This document shows positions 12,624 to 20,787 of a stretch of 64,000 bases of DNA, piece after piece (positions within the stretch are counted from its first letter, which is position 1; each line of letters starts with the position of its first letter). The notes beneath the pieces are model-generated. The model was not told where the DNA came from and searched no databases. It was given only the letters and a program-made list of their open reading frames with translations. The stretch comes from Sphingomonas daechungensis. GTDB lineage: Bacteria > Pseudomonadota > Alphaproteobacteria > Sphingomonadales > Sphingomonadaceae. A program made the translations under genes and the position numbers. The DNA lies in the NCBI RefSeq assembly GCF_014489495.1, contig NZ_CP060780.1, forward strand, positions 1,251,001 to 1,315,000. The letters run 5' to 3'.

Positions 12624-13520
12624 TCAGCCGCCCTCGCGTTCCTCGACGGCCTTGCTGACGAGGATGTTCACCGCGACGCGGCGGTTCTGCGCCTTGCCTT
12701 CGGCGGTATTGTTGTCCGCCGCCGGGTCCGCCTCGGCCATGCCGGTCGGCGTCAGCATGCGATAGGGCGCCCAGCCGCAATGCTGCTGCAGATAGTTGAC
12801 GACCTTGCCGGCGCGCCGCTCGCTGAGGACCTGGTTATAGTCCTCGCTTCCGACCGCGTCGGTGTAGCCGACGACGAGCAGCAGCGCGTTGTCCATGCCC
12901 TTGGCTTGCGACGCGGCCGCGCACAGCTGCTGTTCCTCGTCACGCGACAGCGCCCACTTGCCGGTGTCGAAGTAGATGTTGGTCGTGCCCTTGACGTTAT
13001 ACTGGTCGATATCGCCGAAGCGCCCGCGCAGCGCCTCGGTCGCCGCCGCATTCTGGGCAATGGCCGTATCGTGCTCGCCGAAGCGCTGGGCGGTCCCGTT
13101 GCGGATCATCGAGGCAGTCGCGAGGTTCTTGTTGCTGAGCCTCACCTGGCTCGCCACCAGGCCGCCGTTCCATTGCACGGTCTTGACCGTGACCGGCAGC
13201 CCGTTGAGCAGCGAGTCCGCGCCAAGCTTGCTCTTGTCGAGGCCCAGGAAGCCCCCGCTGGACTTGATGTCGGTGACCTCGGCGACAAGGACCGGCGTGC
13301 GGTTGCCGTCGGCCCCGGTGACCTGCATCAGCGCGCCCTTGCGCGCGGAAATGATGCCCTGGACGTCGGGTCCCTTGGGCAGGCCGGCCAGATCGGTCGG
13401 CATCTGGCCCGTCACGGTAATCGCATTCGGATCCTGCACTTGCGCGGCAAGGCCGCTCCACGCCGGCACCGCCACCGCGGCTAGCAACAACGGAACTGTC
13501 GATCGTTTGAAAATATTCAC
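12624..13520 (-). CDS. OmpA-family peptidoglycan-binding protein
   Basis: 298-aa exported protein. The N terminus is a signal peptide (STVPLLLAAVAVPAWSGLAA). A central region of about 130 residues of unknown fold follows. The C-terminal ~115 residues form an OmpA-like domain: TNIYFDTGKWALS, VGYTDAVGSEDYNQVLSERRA and QNRRVAVNI, the residues that bind diaminopimelate in peptidoglycan. It probably tethers the outer membrane or another protein to the wall. The reading frame is intact and flanked by its own hairpin terminator. Confidence 0.88.
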   Translation of the reverse strand: MNIFKRSTVPLLLAAVAVPAWSGLAAQVQDPNAITVTGQMPTDLAGLPKGPDVQGIISARKGALMQVTGADGNRTPVLVAEVTDIKSSGGFLGLDKSKLGADSLLNGLPVTVKTVQWNGGLVASQVRLSNKNLATASMIRNGTAQRFGEHDTAIAQNAAATEALRGRFGDIDQYNVKGTTNIYFDTGKWALSRDEEQQLCAAASQAKGMDNALLLVVGYTDAVGSEDYNQVLSERRAGKVVNYLQQHCGWAPYRMLTPTGMAEADPAADNNTAEGKAQNRRVAVNILVSKAVEEREGG

Positions 13521-13887
13521 TTGAATTCGCTCCTTCGAATGGACCGGATGGACGGGTTCGGGAGCCCTGTCCGGCCATGGCGCGTCGGGCGGTCAGAACG
13601 ACATTCAACGCACTCAACAGATTGTGGAATGCAGCCCCGCGCGAACGCTCCGGACGGCCGACTGTTCAGCTTAACCTTGCTGCCAGATGAACGAAATCGC
13701 ACCCTGTTTAGGGACCGTTAAGTTAAGGGCTGATCCGGCCTATCGGAGGGCGGGCCGTTGCGGCGCAGCGTCAGCTCGGCTCGCAATTCGCTGTCCTACA
13801 TGACGCTTTTTGTGCTTCATCCTGCGCTTGCCGATGGGAACGAAGCGCGGTCAGGGCCGCTTAGCCTCGCGAAGCCGAAGGAACGCC
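13521..13887. other. Intergenic region between divergent genes
   Basis: 367 bases upstream of both the OmpA-like gene (minus) and the small phasin-like gene (plus). I see no coding signal, tRNA or strong hairpin; presumably it holds both promoters. A purine-rich AAGGAA at its right end is the ribosome site of the downstream gene. Confidence 0.5.
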
Positions 13888-14172
13888 ATGAGCTACCGCA
13901 ATCAGACTGCCGATTGGTCCCGCCTCATGTTCGACGCGTCTCGCCTGTGGCGGAGGCCGGGCGGTGATGACACTGCGCTACTGGCGGGTGATGGCCGGCG
14001 GGGCCGCCGCCGCCCACGAGCTCGAGCGAATGGTGACGGAAAAGGTCGAAGCCGGGCCGAGCTGACCCGGGCGCTCGCCGGTGGCAGCGTGCGAAGTCCG
14101 GAGGCCGCGACGCGCAAGGCGCTTTCCGTTTATGGCCGGCATGTTCGTGGAAATCGCTGCCGGCTCCGCTGA
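13888..14172 (+). CDS. Small phasin-like hypothetical protein
   Basis: Adding three single bases (near 13949, 13960 and 14053, each in a G run) restores a 95-aa helical protein. Recognisable pieces are MSYRNQTADWSRLMFDASRL, then VMTLRYWRVMAGGAAAAHE, LERMVTEKVEAG and VRGNR near the C terminus. The pattern (W/L-rich first helix, AxxE-M-V-x-EK, basic end) resembles small sphingomonad proteins distantly like phasins; this is recognition from memory and not certain. AAGGAA lies five bases before ATG 13888. Uncorrected, it looks like meaningless short ORFs. Confidence 0.6.
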   Translation: MSYRNQTADWSRLMFDASRLWRRPGGDDTALLAGDGRRGRRRPRARANGDGKGRSRAELTRALAGGSVRSPEAATRKALSVYGRHVRGNRCRLR

Positions 14173-14324
14173 CAGAAGTGCACCGTTAGTGCGAACATTG
14201 GGACCATTCGCGGCCCAGGCACATATCTCCTGTCGTTAATTTGGGTTAAGCGATTGCCTGACCGGTCGCGCGTTCGAGTCGCGTAGGGGTTCGCGCCGGA
14301 CTCCCTCCTTCAGGTGGAGTGCCC

Positions 14325-15242
14325 ATGTCGTTGCGCCTCGCGTTCTTCGCGTTTTCCCTCGCCCTCGCCGTTCCCGCCAGTTCTGCCGTCCCGCCCTATC
14401 CCGCGAGCTTCCACACGCAGGAGATCACGACCAACGGCGCGACCATCCATGTCCGCGTCGGCGGCAAGGGACCGGCGGTTGTTCTCCTTCACGGCTATGG
14501 CGAAACCGGCGACATGTGGTCTCCGCTCGCTGCCGAGCTGGTCCGCGACCACATGGTCATCGTCCCCGACCTGCGCGGCCTCGGCCTGTCGTCGAAACCC
14601 GCCGGCGGCTTCGACAAGAAGACGCAGGGCGAAGACGTCGCCGTCGTCCTCGACAAGCTGGGCGTCGGTCAGGCCGATGTCGTCACTCATGACATCGGCA
14701 ACATGGTTGGCTTCGCCTTCGCGATGGAGCATCCGGACCGCGTCCGCCGCTTCGTCCTGATCGATGCTCCGGTCCCCGGCGTCGGTCCGTGGGAGGAGAT
14801 CCTCAAGAACCCGTTGCTCTGGCATTTCCGCTTCGGCGGGCCGGACATGGAGCGCCTGGTCGCTGGCCGAGAGCGCATCTACCTCGACCGCTTCTGGAAC
14901 GACTTCTCCGCCGACCCGAAACATTTCGACGAGGCGAGCCGCGAACATTATGCGAAGCTCTACGCCTTGCCCGGTGCGATGCATTCCGGCTTCGAGCAGT
15001 TCCACGCCTTCGACCAGGATGCGATCGACAACCGCGCCTGGCTCGCCAGCAAGGGCAAGCTCACCATGCCGGTGCTCGCTCTCGGCGGCGAGAAGAGCTT
15101 CGGCGACCAGATGGCGGTGGTGATGCGCGCGGGAGCGACGAACGTCACCGGCGGCATCGTGCCCGGCTCGGGCCATTGGATCATGGAGGAAAATCCGGCC
15201 GCGACCGTGCAATTGGTTCGCGCCTTTCTCGACAAGCCGTGA
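14325..15242 (+). CDS. Exported alpha/beta hydrolase, epoxide-hydrolase/dehalogenase type
   Basis: 305 aa with an N-terminal signal peptide (LAFFAFSLALAVPASSA). Alpha/beta-hydrolase features are the oxyanion region LLHGYGETGDMW, the nucleophile elbow THDIGNMVG with aspartate as nucleophile, and the catalytic histidine in GSGHWIME. An Asp nucleophile points to epoxide hydrolases and haloalkane/haloacetate dehalogenases rather than esterases. Start ATG 14325 has AGGTGGAG six bases upstream. The next gene, a different alpha/beta hydrolase, starts 19 bases after the stop, so the two are likely co-transcribed. The substrate is unknown. Confidence 0.85.
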   Translation: MSLRLAFFAFSLALAVPASSAVPPYPASFHTQEITTNGATIHVRVGGKGPAVVLLHGYGETGDMWSPLAAELVRDHMVIVPDLRGLGLSSKPAGGFDKKTQGEDVAVVLDKLGVGQADVVTHDIGNMVGFAFAMEHPDRVRRFVLIDAPVPGVGPWEEILKNPLLWHFRFGGPDMERLVAGRERIYLDRFWNDFSADPKHFDEASREHYAKLYALPGAMHSGFEQFHAFDQDAIDNRAWLASKGKLTMPVLALGGEKSFGDQMAVVMRAGATNVTGGIVPGSGHWIMEENPAATVQLVRAFLDKP

Positions 15243-15261
15243 ACCGTTTGAGGAGACAAGG

Positions 15262-16134
15262 ATGAGCACGCTTTCCGAACAATGGCTGGACGGCACCGCC
15301 GGCCGCATCTTCACCCGCCACTGGGAACCCGACGGAGAGGTCCGCGCAAACCTCGTCATCTGCCATGGCGTCAACTCGCACGGCGGCCAGTACATCCGCG
15401 CCGCCGAGGAGTTCGCTTCGCGCGGCATTGCCGTCACCGCGCTCGACCTGCGCGGCCGCGGCAAGTCGGACGGCGAGCGCTTCTATGCGGAGAGCGTTGA
15501 CGACTATGTTTCCGACCTCAGCCTGGCGGTCGAGCTGGGCCGTTCGAAGCATCCCGACTTGCCCGTCTATTTGCTCGGCCACAGCGCGGGCGGCGTGACG
15601 TCGGTTAGCTACTCGCTCGACTACCAGGACCGCATCGCCGGCCTGATCTGCGAGAGCTTTGCCTTTCGGGTGTTCGCCCCGGATTTTGCGTTGAAGCTGC
15701 TCGAAGGCGCCAGCCACGTCGCGCCGCACGCCCATGTGCTGAGGCTGAAGATGGAAGACTTCTCGCGCGATCCGAACTGGGTGGCGCGGCTGAACGCCGA
15801 CCCGCTCACGCTCGACGAGGTGCAGCCGGTGGCAACCGTCGCGGCTCTCGCCCGCGCCGGCGAGCGGTTCGAGCGCGAGTTCGGCCGGATCACACTGCCG
15901 GTCCTGATCCTCCACGGGACCGCGGACCATGCAACTCGCCCCGACGGCAGCGAGCAATTCTTCCGCGAGGCCGGCTCGAGCGACAAGACGCTCAAGCTCT
16001 ACGACGGCCACTACCACGACCTCCTCAACGACCTCGGCCGCGAGAAGGTACTGGACGACATCGTCGCCTGGATCGACGCACGCCTGACGGCAGAAGTGGA
16101 CCTGCCGATGGCGGGACCTGTCATCGCAAGCTGA
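15262..16134 (+). CDS. Alpha/beta hydrolase, monoacylglycerol-lipase-like (S33 type)
   Basis: 290-aa cytoplasmic hydrolase. The oxyanion loop is CHGVNSHGGQY, the nucleophile elbow GHSAGG has a serine, the acid lies in LHGTADHATRP, and the histidine is in YDGHYHDLLND, a layout typical of monoglyceride lipases/lysophospholipases. GAGGAGA precedes ATG 15262. It follows the exported hydrolase at a 19-base gap and its TGA abuts the next possible GTG start. A lipid ester substrate is probable from family but not shown. Confidence 0.85.
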   Translation: MSTLSEQWLDGTAGRIFTRHWEPDGEVRANLVICHGVNSHGGQYIRAAEEFASRGIAVTALDLRGRGKSDGERFYAESVDDYVSDLSLAVELGRSKHPDLPVYLLGHSAGGVTSVSYSLDYQDRIAGLICESFAFRVFAPDFALKLLEGASHVAPHAHVLRLKMEDFSRDPNWVARLNADPLTLDEVQPVATVAALARAGERFEREFGRITLPVLILHGTADHATRPDGSEQFFREAGSSDKTLKLYDGHYHDLLNDLGREKVLDDIVAWIDARLTAEVDLPMAGPVIAS

Positions 16135-16593
16135 GTGTACGGAACCGACGGGAATCTCATCGATTCCCCCTTCATGACCCGCATCATCTTTCGCGATCTC
16201 GCCCCAGTATCCGAGGTTGAGCGCCAGCTCGCTCTTCACGCTCGCGACCGACTGCTTGACGATGCTGTCGAGGAACTGCCGCACCTTATCGACGAGGCAT
16301 CGCTGGCCCTGTTCGGGATCACGCAGCGCGACACGTTCTACTGGGCGCTGCCGGATCCAATTCGCGCCCGCTACAGCCGGGCCGAGTGGGAGGATCAGTT
16401 CGACGTCCTCGGCCACTACTCGCGCGATCCCAATGCCCAGTGGGCCGCGTTCGATCTCGACCTTCGGTGCGAGGAAGGCGGGCGGCTGTACTGCCTTGAG
16501 GTGTTCGGTCGGCAACTCGTTTGCGCGATCCGCGGCCTCCATCCGCAAGCGGTGATTGCGTTCGCTGAGGGAAAGAGGGCGGAAGCGGCCTAG
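16135..16593 (+). CDS. Hypothetical protein
   Basis: 152 aa, no family recognised. The sequence looks like a small soluble domain (QRDTFYWALPDPIRARYSRA, then LYCLEVFGRQLVCAIRG). A GTG start at 16135 directly follows the hydrolase stop; ATG 16174 (MTRIIFRDLAPVSEVERQ) is an equally plausible start. The opposite strand also carries a long open frame here, but that one is low-complexity and runs through other genes, so I prefer the plus strand. Confidence that this is a gene is moderate. Confidence 0.5.
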   Translation: MYGTDGNLIDSPFMTRIIFRDLAPVSEVERQLALHARDRLLDDAVEELPHLIDEASLALFGITQRDTFYWALPDPIRARYSRAEWEDQFDVLGHYSRDPNAQWAAFDLDLRCEEGGRLYCLEVFGRQLVCAIRGLHPQAVIAFAEGKRAEAA

Positions 16594-16661
16594 CGCCGAA
16601 GTTTGCGCCGAGGCCGCGCCGCACTTAGGATTCATGCCCCGAGACGCTGCAGGGCAAGATT

Positions 16662-17198
16662 ATGCGAGTCGCCTTCGACGATCAGGCCGGGCCGATGCCC
16701 AATCTTGCCGAGCGCTACGCGCCCGAGTTGCTCGGCGCCGCTGGCGCTTTCTCTGTCGCCACTTACAGGCATTCGATCCTGCCGATGCGTGTGTTCGAGG
16801 CGGCGCGGATCGCCATTGCCGCGATCAACGGCTGCACAGTCTGCAAGGCCTTCCGCACCGGTGGGCACAGTTTCCTCCTCGGCATCGGCGAGGGCGAGGG
16901 CGTGCGCGGTAGCCGGCCCGACGAAGCCTTCTACGCCGCGGTGCTTGCCGGCGATCTCGATGGTCTCGATGAGCAGGAGCGGCTGGCCGCCGAGTACGCG
17001 CGCGCCATGAGTCTCGATCCCCAAGGCTTGGCGGACGACGAGACGATGTGGTCTCAGATGAAGGCTGTGTTCAGCGACGAGGAAATCGTCGACCTCACCT
17101 ATTGCTGCGCAGGCTGGATCGGCTTCGGCCGGGCAACCCACGTCCTCGGCGTCGACGCGGCCTGTTCTCTTCCGGAACCCGCGGCGGCGACCGCCTAG
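16662..17198 (+). CDS. Carboxymuconolactone decarboxylase (AhpD-like) family protein
   Basis: 178-aa helical protein with the CMD/AhpD signature: RIAIAAINGCTVCKAFR (CxxC redox pair around residue 55) followed by a histidine two turns later (GGHSF). Family members act as alkylhydroperoxidase partners or lactone decarboxylases; the CxxC favours a redox role. A second Cys pair (TYCCAGW) lies near the C terminus. Its TAG stop at 17196-17198 overlaps the stop of the convergent aminotransferase gene (shared CTAG). Confidence 0.82.
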   Translation: MRVAFDDQAGPMPNLAERYAPELLGAAGAFSVATYRHSILPMRVFEAARIAIAAINGCTVCKAFRTGGHSFLLGIGEGEGVRGSRPDEAFYAAVLAGDLDGLDEQERLAAEYARAMSLDPQGLADDETMWSQMKAVFSDEEIVDLTYCCAGWIGFGRATHVLGVDAACSLPEPAAATA

Positions 17199-18306
17199 CC
17201 GCGAAGTGCGGCCGAAATCCCGGCGAGTCCGCTATCCAGCTCCTGAGCTGTCGGCCAGGCATAGCCGAGCCGGAAATAGGTGTCGGGCATTTCGAACCAG
17301 TGGCCTGGACCGACATAGGTGCCGTGCTCCTGGAGCAGCCGTCGGTAGAATGCGTCGGTTCCGCCCGGCGGCTCCGCAGTCATCCTCGGGAAGCAGACGA
17401 CGCCGCCCGTCGGCTTCACCCATTCCAGCAGGTCCTCCCCTCGAGCCATTCGGCGATGCGGTCGAGGCGGCGGCGCCATTCGGCGAGCGTGCGAGTGAGA
17501 AAGGCGCGCTTCTGGCGGAGGATGCCCTCCGCAACCCATTCGTTGATCACGCTGCCGCAGATGCTGATCTGCTCCTTCGCGGCCAGGAATAGTTCCTGGA
17601 GCGCGGGGTCGGAATTGATGATCCAGCCGACCCGGATGCCCGGTGCGCCGAAGGCCTTGGATAGGGATGACACGCTGATGACGTGGCTGCCGAGGCTGGC
17701 GGCGATCGGGAGCGGTGTCGCCAGCGACAGGTCGCGGTAGGTCTCATCGACCAATAGCAAGACTCCGTGCCTGGCGGTGATCTCGACAATCCGCCGAAGC
17801 TCCGCCTCGGCGATGCTGGTGCCGGTCGGATTGTGCGGGCAGGTGATGCTGACGAGCTTGGTCGATGGCGTGATCGCCTGTTCGATCCGGTCGGGATCGA
17901 GTGCGAATCCATCCTCGAAGGCGAGGTCGATCAGCGCGATGCCGCAGCCGATGGCTCGCGGGGTCTCTAGGTTCGTCGCATAATTGGGACGCACAACGAC
18001 CAGGTGATCGTCCTTTCCCAATACGGCCGTCGCAACGATGAAGAGGGCCCCTGCCGCGCCGCCGCAGATGAGGACATCATTGATGCCCAGCGACGGGTCG
18101 ACCGACGCGATCAGCTCGCGCAGTCCGGGACTTCCGCGATGTTCGCCGTAGAGCAAAGTGAGGTCGGGTATCTCCAGCCCGAAGCTGGCCAGCGATTGGT
18201 CGGCGATCGAGCTTTCCGACAGGTTGAAGCGGATGTTGCCGTAGCCGTACTCTTCCGGGGATTCGACCTCGATCGGCATCCGGCTGTAGCGCATGGCCGG
18301 ACTCAT
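17195..18306 (-). CDS. PLP-dependent aminotransferase, class I/II
   Basis: Fold-type I aminotransferase of 370 aa after adding one G near 17441. Visible are the cofactor region CGGAAGALFIVATA, the substrate/PLP motif CPHNPTGT, the aspartate motif LLLVDETYRDLS and the Schiff-base lysine in SSLSKAFGAPGIRVGW. After correction the end reads DLLEWVKPTGGVVCFPRM...FRLGYAWP, with the conserved Arg for the carboxylate. The substrate cannot be read from sequence. Its ATG overlaps the stop of the upstream membrane-protein gene by 4 bases. Confidence 0.85.
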
Positions 18307-19067
18307 GAACCTTCGAGCGCTTCCCGCCGCATCTCCGCTTCATTGGTGAATTCGGATTCGGTTTCCTCGCCATCGACGACCGGCGCGCGAACGCATTCAC
18401 CGTAGATGCCGCGCGCCTTATCGAGAAGTTCCGCCATCTCGCTTTCCGGCAAGGGCATGCCGTTCTTCTTCAGCCGAACGAGCACCAGCTTCGATTTTGA
18501 GGCGAGCTTTGCGTTCACCCGGCGAAGAGACGCGGCCGTGCGCTGAAACTGGTGCAGATCTTCCCTCGACAAGTCGCCCGAGATCGGAAGGCCCTCCTGC
18601 AATTCGGTGACCAGTTCGCTTTCGAGCTGGCTCCACTGGGTCATGATGGGGAAAAGGCGATAGGGCTCCGACCAGTCGACCAGCCGGGCGGGGTCCATGT
18701 GGCTCGCGACGTCGGAAGCGAGCAGCGCCTTCCAGGCTTCGGTGTCCCAGGTTCTGAAGGGCGGGGCGTAGGCATGAGCGAGCTTGCGGAGCTCGGGTGC
18801 CGAAGCCGTTTCCGCAGACTCGTGAATTCTCGAGATACTGCTGTCGAGGCATTTGGCGATCGCAACTCGGACGAACGCTTGCGGGCCATTGTCCGCGAGC
18901 AGCTCCAGCTTCATCTCCTCTTCGGCGTTCGTGACCTTCTCGCGCCAGCGATAGCCGTCGACGAGACTTTCGCCGATGAGCGCGATGCTGACGCCCAGCA
19001 CGATGACCAGGATCTCGCGCGGGAGTTCCTTTATGCTTTGGATCGCCTTCGGCGGATGGAAATCCAT
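18303..19067 (-). CDS. Hypothetical single-helix membrane protein
   Basis: 254 aa. Residues about 16-37 are a membrane helix (EILVIVLGVSIALIGESLV), followed by WREKV and a long helical, charged domain. No catalytic motif is seen. The start is ATG 19067 (MDFHPPKAIQSIKELPREIL), preceded by AGGGGA; the longer upstream extension is Arg/Ser-rich and out of character. Similar proteins are frequent singletons in sphingomonads. Coupled by ATGA overlap to the downstream aminotransferase. Confidence 0.72.
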   Translation of the reverse strand: MDFHPPKAIQSIKELPREILVIVLGVSIALIGESLVDGYRWREKVTNAEEEMKLELLADNGPQAFVRVAIAKCLDSSISRIHESAETASAPELRKLAHAYAPPFRTWDTEAWKALLASDVASHMDPARLVDWSEPYRLFPIMTQWSQLESELVTELQEGLPISGDLSREDLHQFQRTAASLRRVNAKLASKSKLVLVRLKKNGMPLPESEMAELLDKARGIYGECVRAPVVDGEETESEFTNEAEMRREALEGS

Positions 19068-19239
19068 CAACGTCCCCTGCCTACGAGAACAGATGCGAAG
19101 CATGCTGCGACAGCTCGTGCTCCACATCAACCGTAACGATACGCGGCGCGTTCGCATCGCAATTTCGGTCGTACGTCGAGTTTGCGTGGCACGCGCCGGA
19201 AGTAAGGCATACCCTCAAGTTCGTTTGAGGGGAGACGAA

Positions 19240-20313
19240 TTGCTTGCGTACCGCCTCGCTATGATCGCCATGGCGTTTGCCGTCCCGACGGCAACGGCGC
19301 GGGAGGTCACATCGGCGGAGCCGGCCAAGGTCGGCAAGCCGCGCCCGGTTCCTGCGGACGTCGCGCCGAACGTGCTTCCGTTGCCGCCTGCGAAGTACGA
19401 TCCGACGCTGGCCATCGAGGGGCAGGATCTCAAGGCGCGCAAAACGGAGACGCGGCTTAGCGTGCAGGTCTTCGTGAACAGCCGGGGTCCCTACAATTTC
19501 ATCGTCGACAGCGGAGCAGATACTTCGGTGGTTGGGCTGCGCATCGCCAACAATCTTCAACTTCCACTCGGCGAACCGGCCATCCTCAACGCCATGACGT
19601 CGCGCAATATCGTCGACCGGGTGAAGGTGGAGCAGCTCACGCTTGGAACGACGACCTTCAACAATCTGCTGCTACCGGCGCTCGCCGAGAGCGACCTTGG
19701 CGGCGATGGAATGATCGGCATCGATGCTCTGAACGAGCAGCGGCTGATGATGGACTTCGAAAAGAAGATGATCAAGGTCGAGGACGCGCGGATTCCGTGG
19801 AAGCGAATCCCCGGCGAAATCGTCGTCGTCGCGCGAAGGCAGCGCGGCCAGCTGATCCTGACCCAAGTCCGCGCGGCCGGCCTTCCGCTCGATGCCGTGA
19901 TCGACACCGGGTCCGAAATCACGATCGGCAACCTCGCGCTGCGCGACAAGCTGATCAAGCGCAACCGTGGAAAGTTCGTCACTGTTCCAGTGACCGGCGT
20001 CACCGGGGAGGTCGCCAAGCTTCAGATCGCGAAGATCGCGGAGCTTCGGCTCGGGCCGGTCGTGCTCCACGACGTCCCGATGGCCTTTGCCGACGTTCCG
20101 CCGTTCAAGGTGTTCGGGCTGCAGAATCAGCCGGCGCTTCTGCTCGGAACGGACCTGCTGGAATCGTTTCGACGCATTTCGCTCGACTTTCGTGCCCGAA
20201 AGGTCCGCTTCCAGCTCAGGAAATGCACCAGCCAGGGCATCATGATCCGAACATCGCCAGACAGCTTCACCCGCATCTCATCGACTGGCGGCGCCGATGT
20301 CTGTGGGCGATAG
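19240..20313 (+). CDS. Exported retropepsin-like aspartic protease with two catalytic motifs
   Basis: 357 aa with signal peptide (AYRLAMIAMAFAVPTATA). Two copies of the retroviral-protease signature are present: FIVDSGADTSVVG near residue 90 and AVIDTGSEITIGN near residue 225. Each is followed by a second half (MIGIDAL and LLGTDLLES), so one chain should fold as an intramolecular pepsin-like dimer. A disulfide-capable tail with two Cys follows. The start is TTG 19240, because GAGGGGAG lies just upstream; ATG 19261 is the alternative. Substrate and partners unknown. Confidence 0.83.
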   Translation: MLAYRLAMIAMAFAVPTATAREVTSAEPAKVGKPRPVPADVAPNVLPLPPAKYDPTLAIEGQDLKARKTETRLSVQVFVNSRGPYNFIVDSGADTSVVGLRIANNLQLPLGEPAILNAMTSRNIVDRVKVEQLTLGTTTFNNLLLPALAESDLGGDGMIGIDALNEQRLMMDFEKKMIKVEDARIPWKRIPGEIVVVARRQRGQLILTQVRAAGLPLDAVIDTGSEITIGNLALRDKLIKRNRGKFVTVPVTGVTGEVAKLQIAKIAELRLGPVVLHDVPMAFADVPPFKVFGLQNQPALLLGTDLLESFRRISLDFRARKVRFQLRKCTSQGIMIRTSPDSFTRISSTGGADVCGR

Positions 20314-20333
20314 TTACAGTTGAGGGGGGCGAC

Positions 20334-20555
20334 ATGAAGAAGTCGACGCGGGCATTGGTGGGGCTAGTCGTAATCGATGCCGTGATCATTCTCGGCGCGG
20401 CATGGATGATCTGGCAGACCAAATCCGGCGCCTGGCGTGCTCCTGACGAAGCTGCGGCCATATCCGCAATTACGACGACGGCCGGCGGAGCGATCGGCAT
20501 CGTGACCGTGCTGCTGCTCATGGCGTCGTGGATGCACCGCAAGCGGGGCAATTAG
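20334..20555 (+). CDS. Small two-helix membrane protein
   Basis: 73 aa with two membrane helices (ALVGLVVIDAVIILGAAWMIW and GAIGIVTVLLLMASWM) joined by a short acidic loop and ending in HRKRGN, so both ends should be cytoplasmic. GAGGGGGG lies just before ATG 20334. It starts 20 bases after the protease stop, suggesting co-transcription. No family recognised. Confidence 0.75.
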   Translation: MKKSTRALVGLVVIDAVIILGAAWMIWQTKSGAWRAPDEAAAISAITTTAGGAIGIVTVLLLMASWMHRKRGN

Positions 20556-20598
20556 AAACTCCGAGGCTGCTGCCTGACACGAAAATGAAACGAGATTG

Positions 20599-20626
20599 GG
20601 GCCGCACCTCCTGACCGGCGCGGCCC
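20599..20626 (-). terminator. Hairpin downstream of the Cys-rich peptide gene
   Basis: Perfect 7-bp stem GGGCCGC/GCGGCCC with a 14-base loop, starting 8 bases beyond the minus-strand stop of the Cys-rich peptide gene. The following minus-strand sequence is moderately T-rich (TCTCGTTTCATTTTCG), fitting a terminator. Confidence 0.6.
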
Positions 20627-20633
20627 TACTGCC

Positions 20634-20720
20634 TTAGCAGTTGCAGGTCTTGCAGGTGCAGGGGCTGCAATGACATCCGCTCTTCTGGTCAGCTACCGCC
20701 TTGTCGTTGGTCTTTTTCAT
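20634..20720 (-). CDS. Metallothionein-like Cys-rich mini-peptide
   Basis: A 28-codon gene too short for routine ORF calling. The product has a lysine-rich N terminus (MKKTNDKAVADQKSG) and the C-terminal motif CHCSPCTCKTCNC: six cysteines plus one histidine in 13 residues, the CxC/CxxC spacing of metal-thiolate clusters. Support for a real gene: AGGAGA at ideal distance before ATG 20720, a terminator-like hairpin after the stop, and a mer-type promoter/operator upstream shared with the divergent MerR-family gene. Probable role is binding a soft metal ion (Cu, Zn, Cd or Hg). It is shorter than SmtA/BmtA (~56 aa) or MymT (~53 aa) and not a recognised member of either. Confidence 0.7.
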   Translation of the reverse strand: MKKTNDKAVADQKSGCHCSPCTCKTCNC

Positions 20721-20755
20721 CGAGATTCTCCTCTTGCCCGTCATGGGGCTCATCA

Positions 20756-20787
20756 CATATGGCATCCGTACCATGGTACGGAATCAA
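20756..20787 (-). promoter_or_regulatory. MerR-type promoter with palindromic operator
   Basis: A perfect 18-base palindrome (20765-20782: TCCGTAC-CATG-GTACGGA) closely resembles the 7-4-7 dyad of mercury operators. On the minus strand it sits between a -35-like TTGATT (20782-20787) and a -10-like CATATG (20756-20761) with a 20-base spacer, the overlong spacing that MerR proteins correct by DNA distortion. It points at the Cys-rich peptide gene, whose ATG lies 35 bases beyond the -10 box. The ATG of the divergent regulator (20773) lies inside the palindrome. Confidence 0.8.

Noticed and set aside
14255..14285. tRNA-like T-arm (GTTCGAGTC with a GC stem) in the leader of the hydrolase gene
   Set aside because: No matching acceptor 5' strand, D-arm or anticodon arm in the preceding 60-70 bases; coincidental hairpin.
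15181..16635. A 484-codon minus ORF opposite the second hydrolase and hypothetical gene
   Set aside because: The plus-strand hydrolase at 15262-16134 is unmistakable, so the minus frame is a shadow over most of its length.
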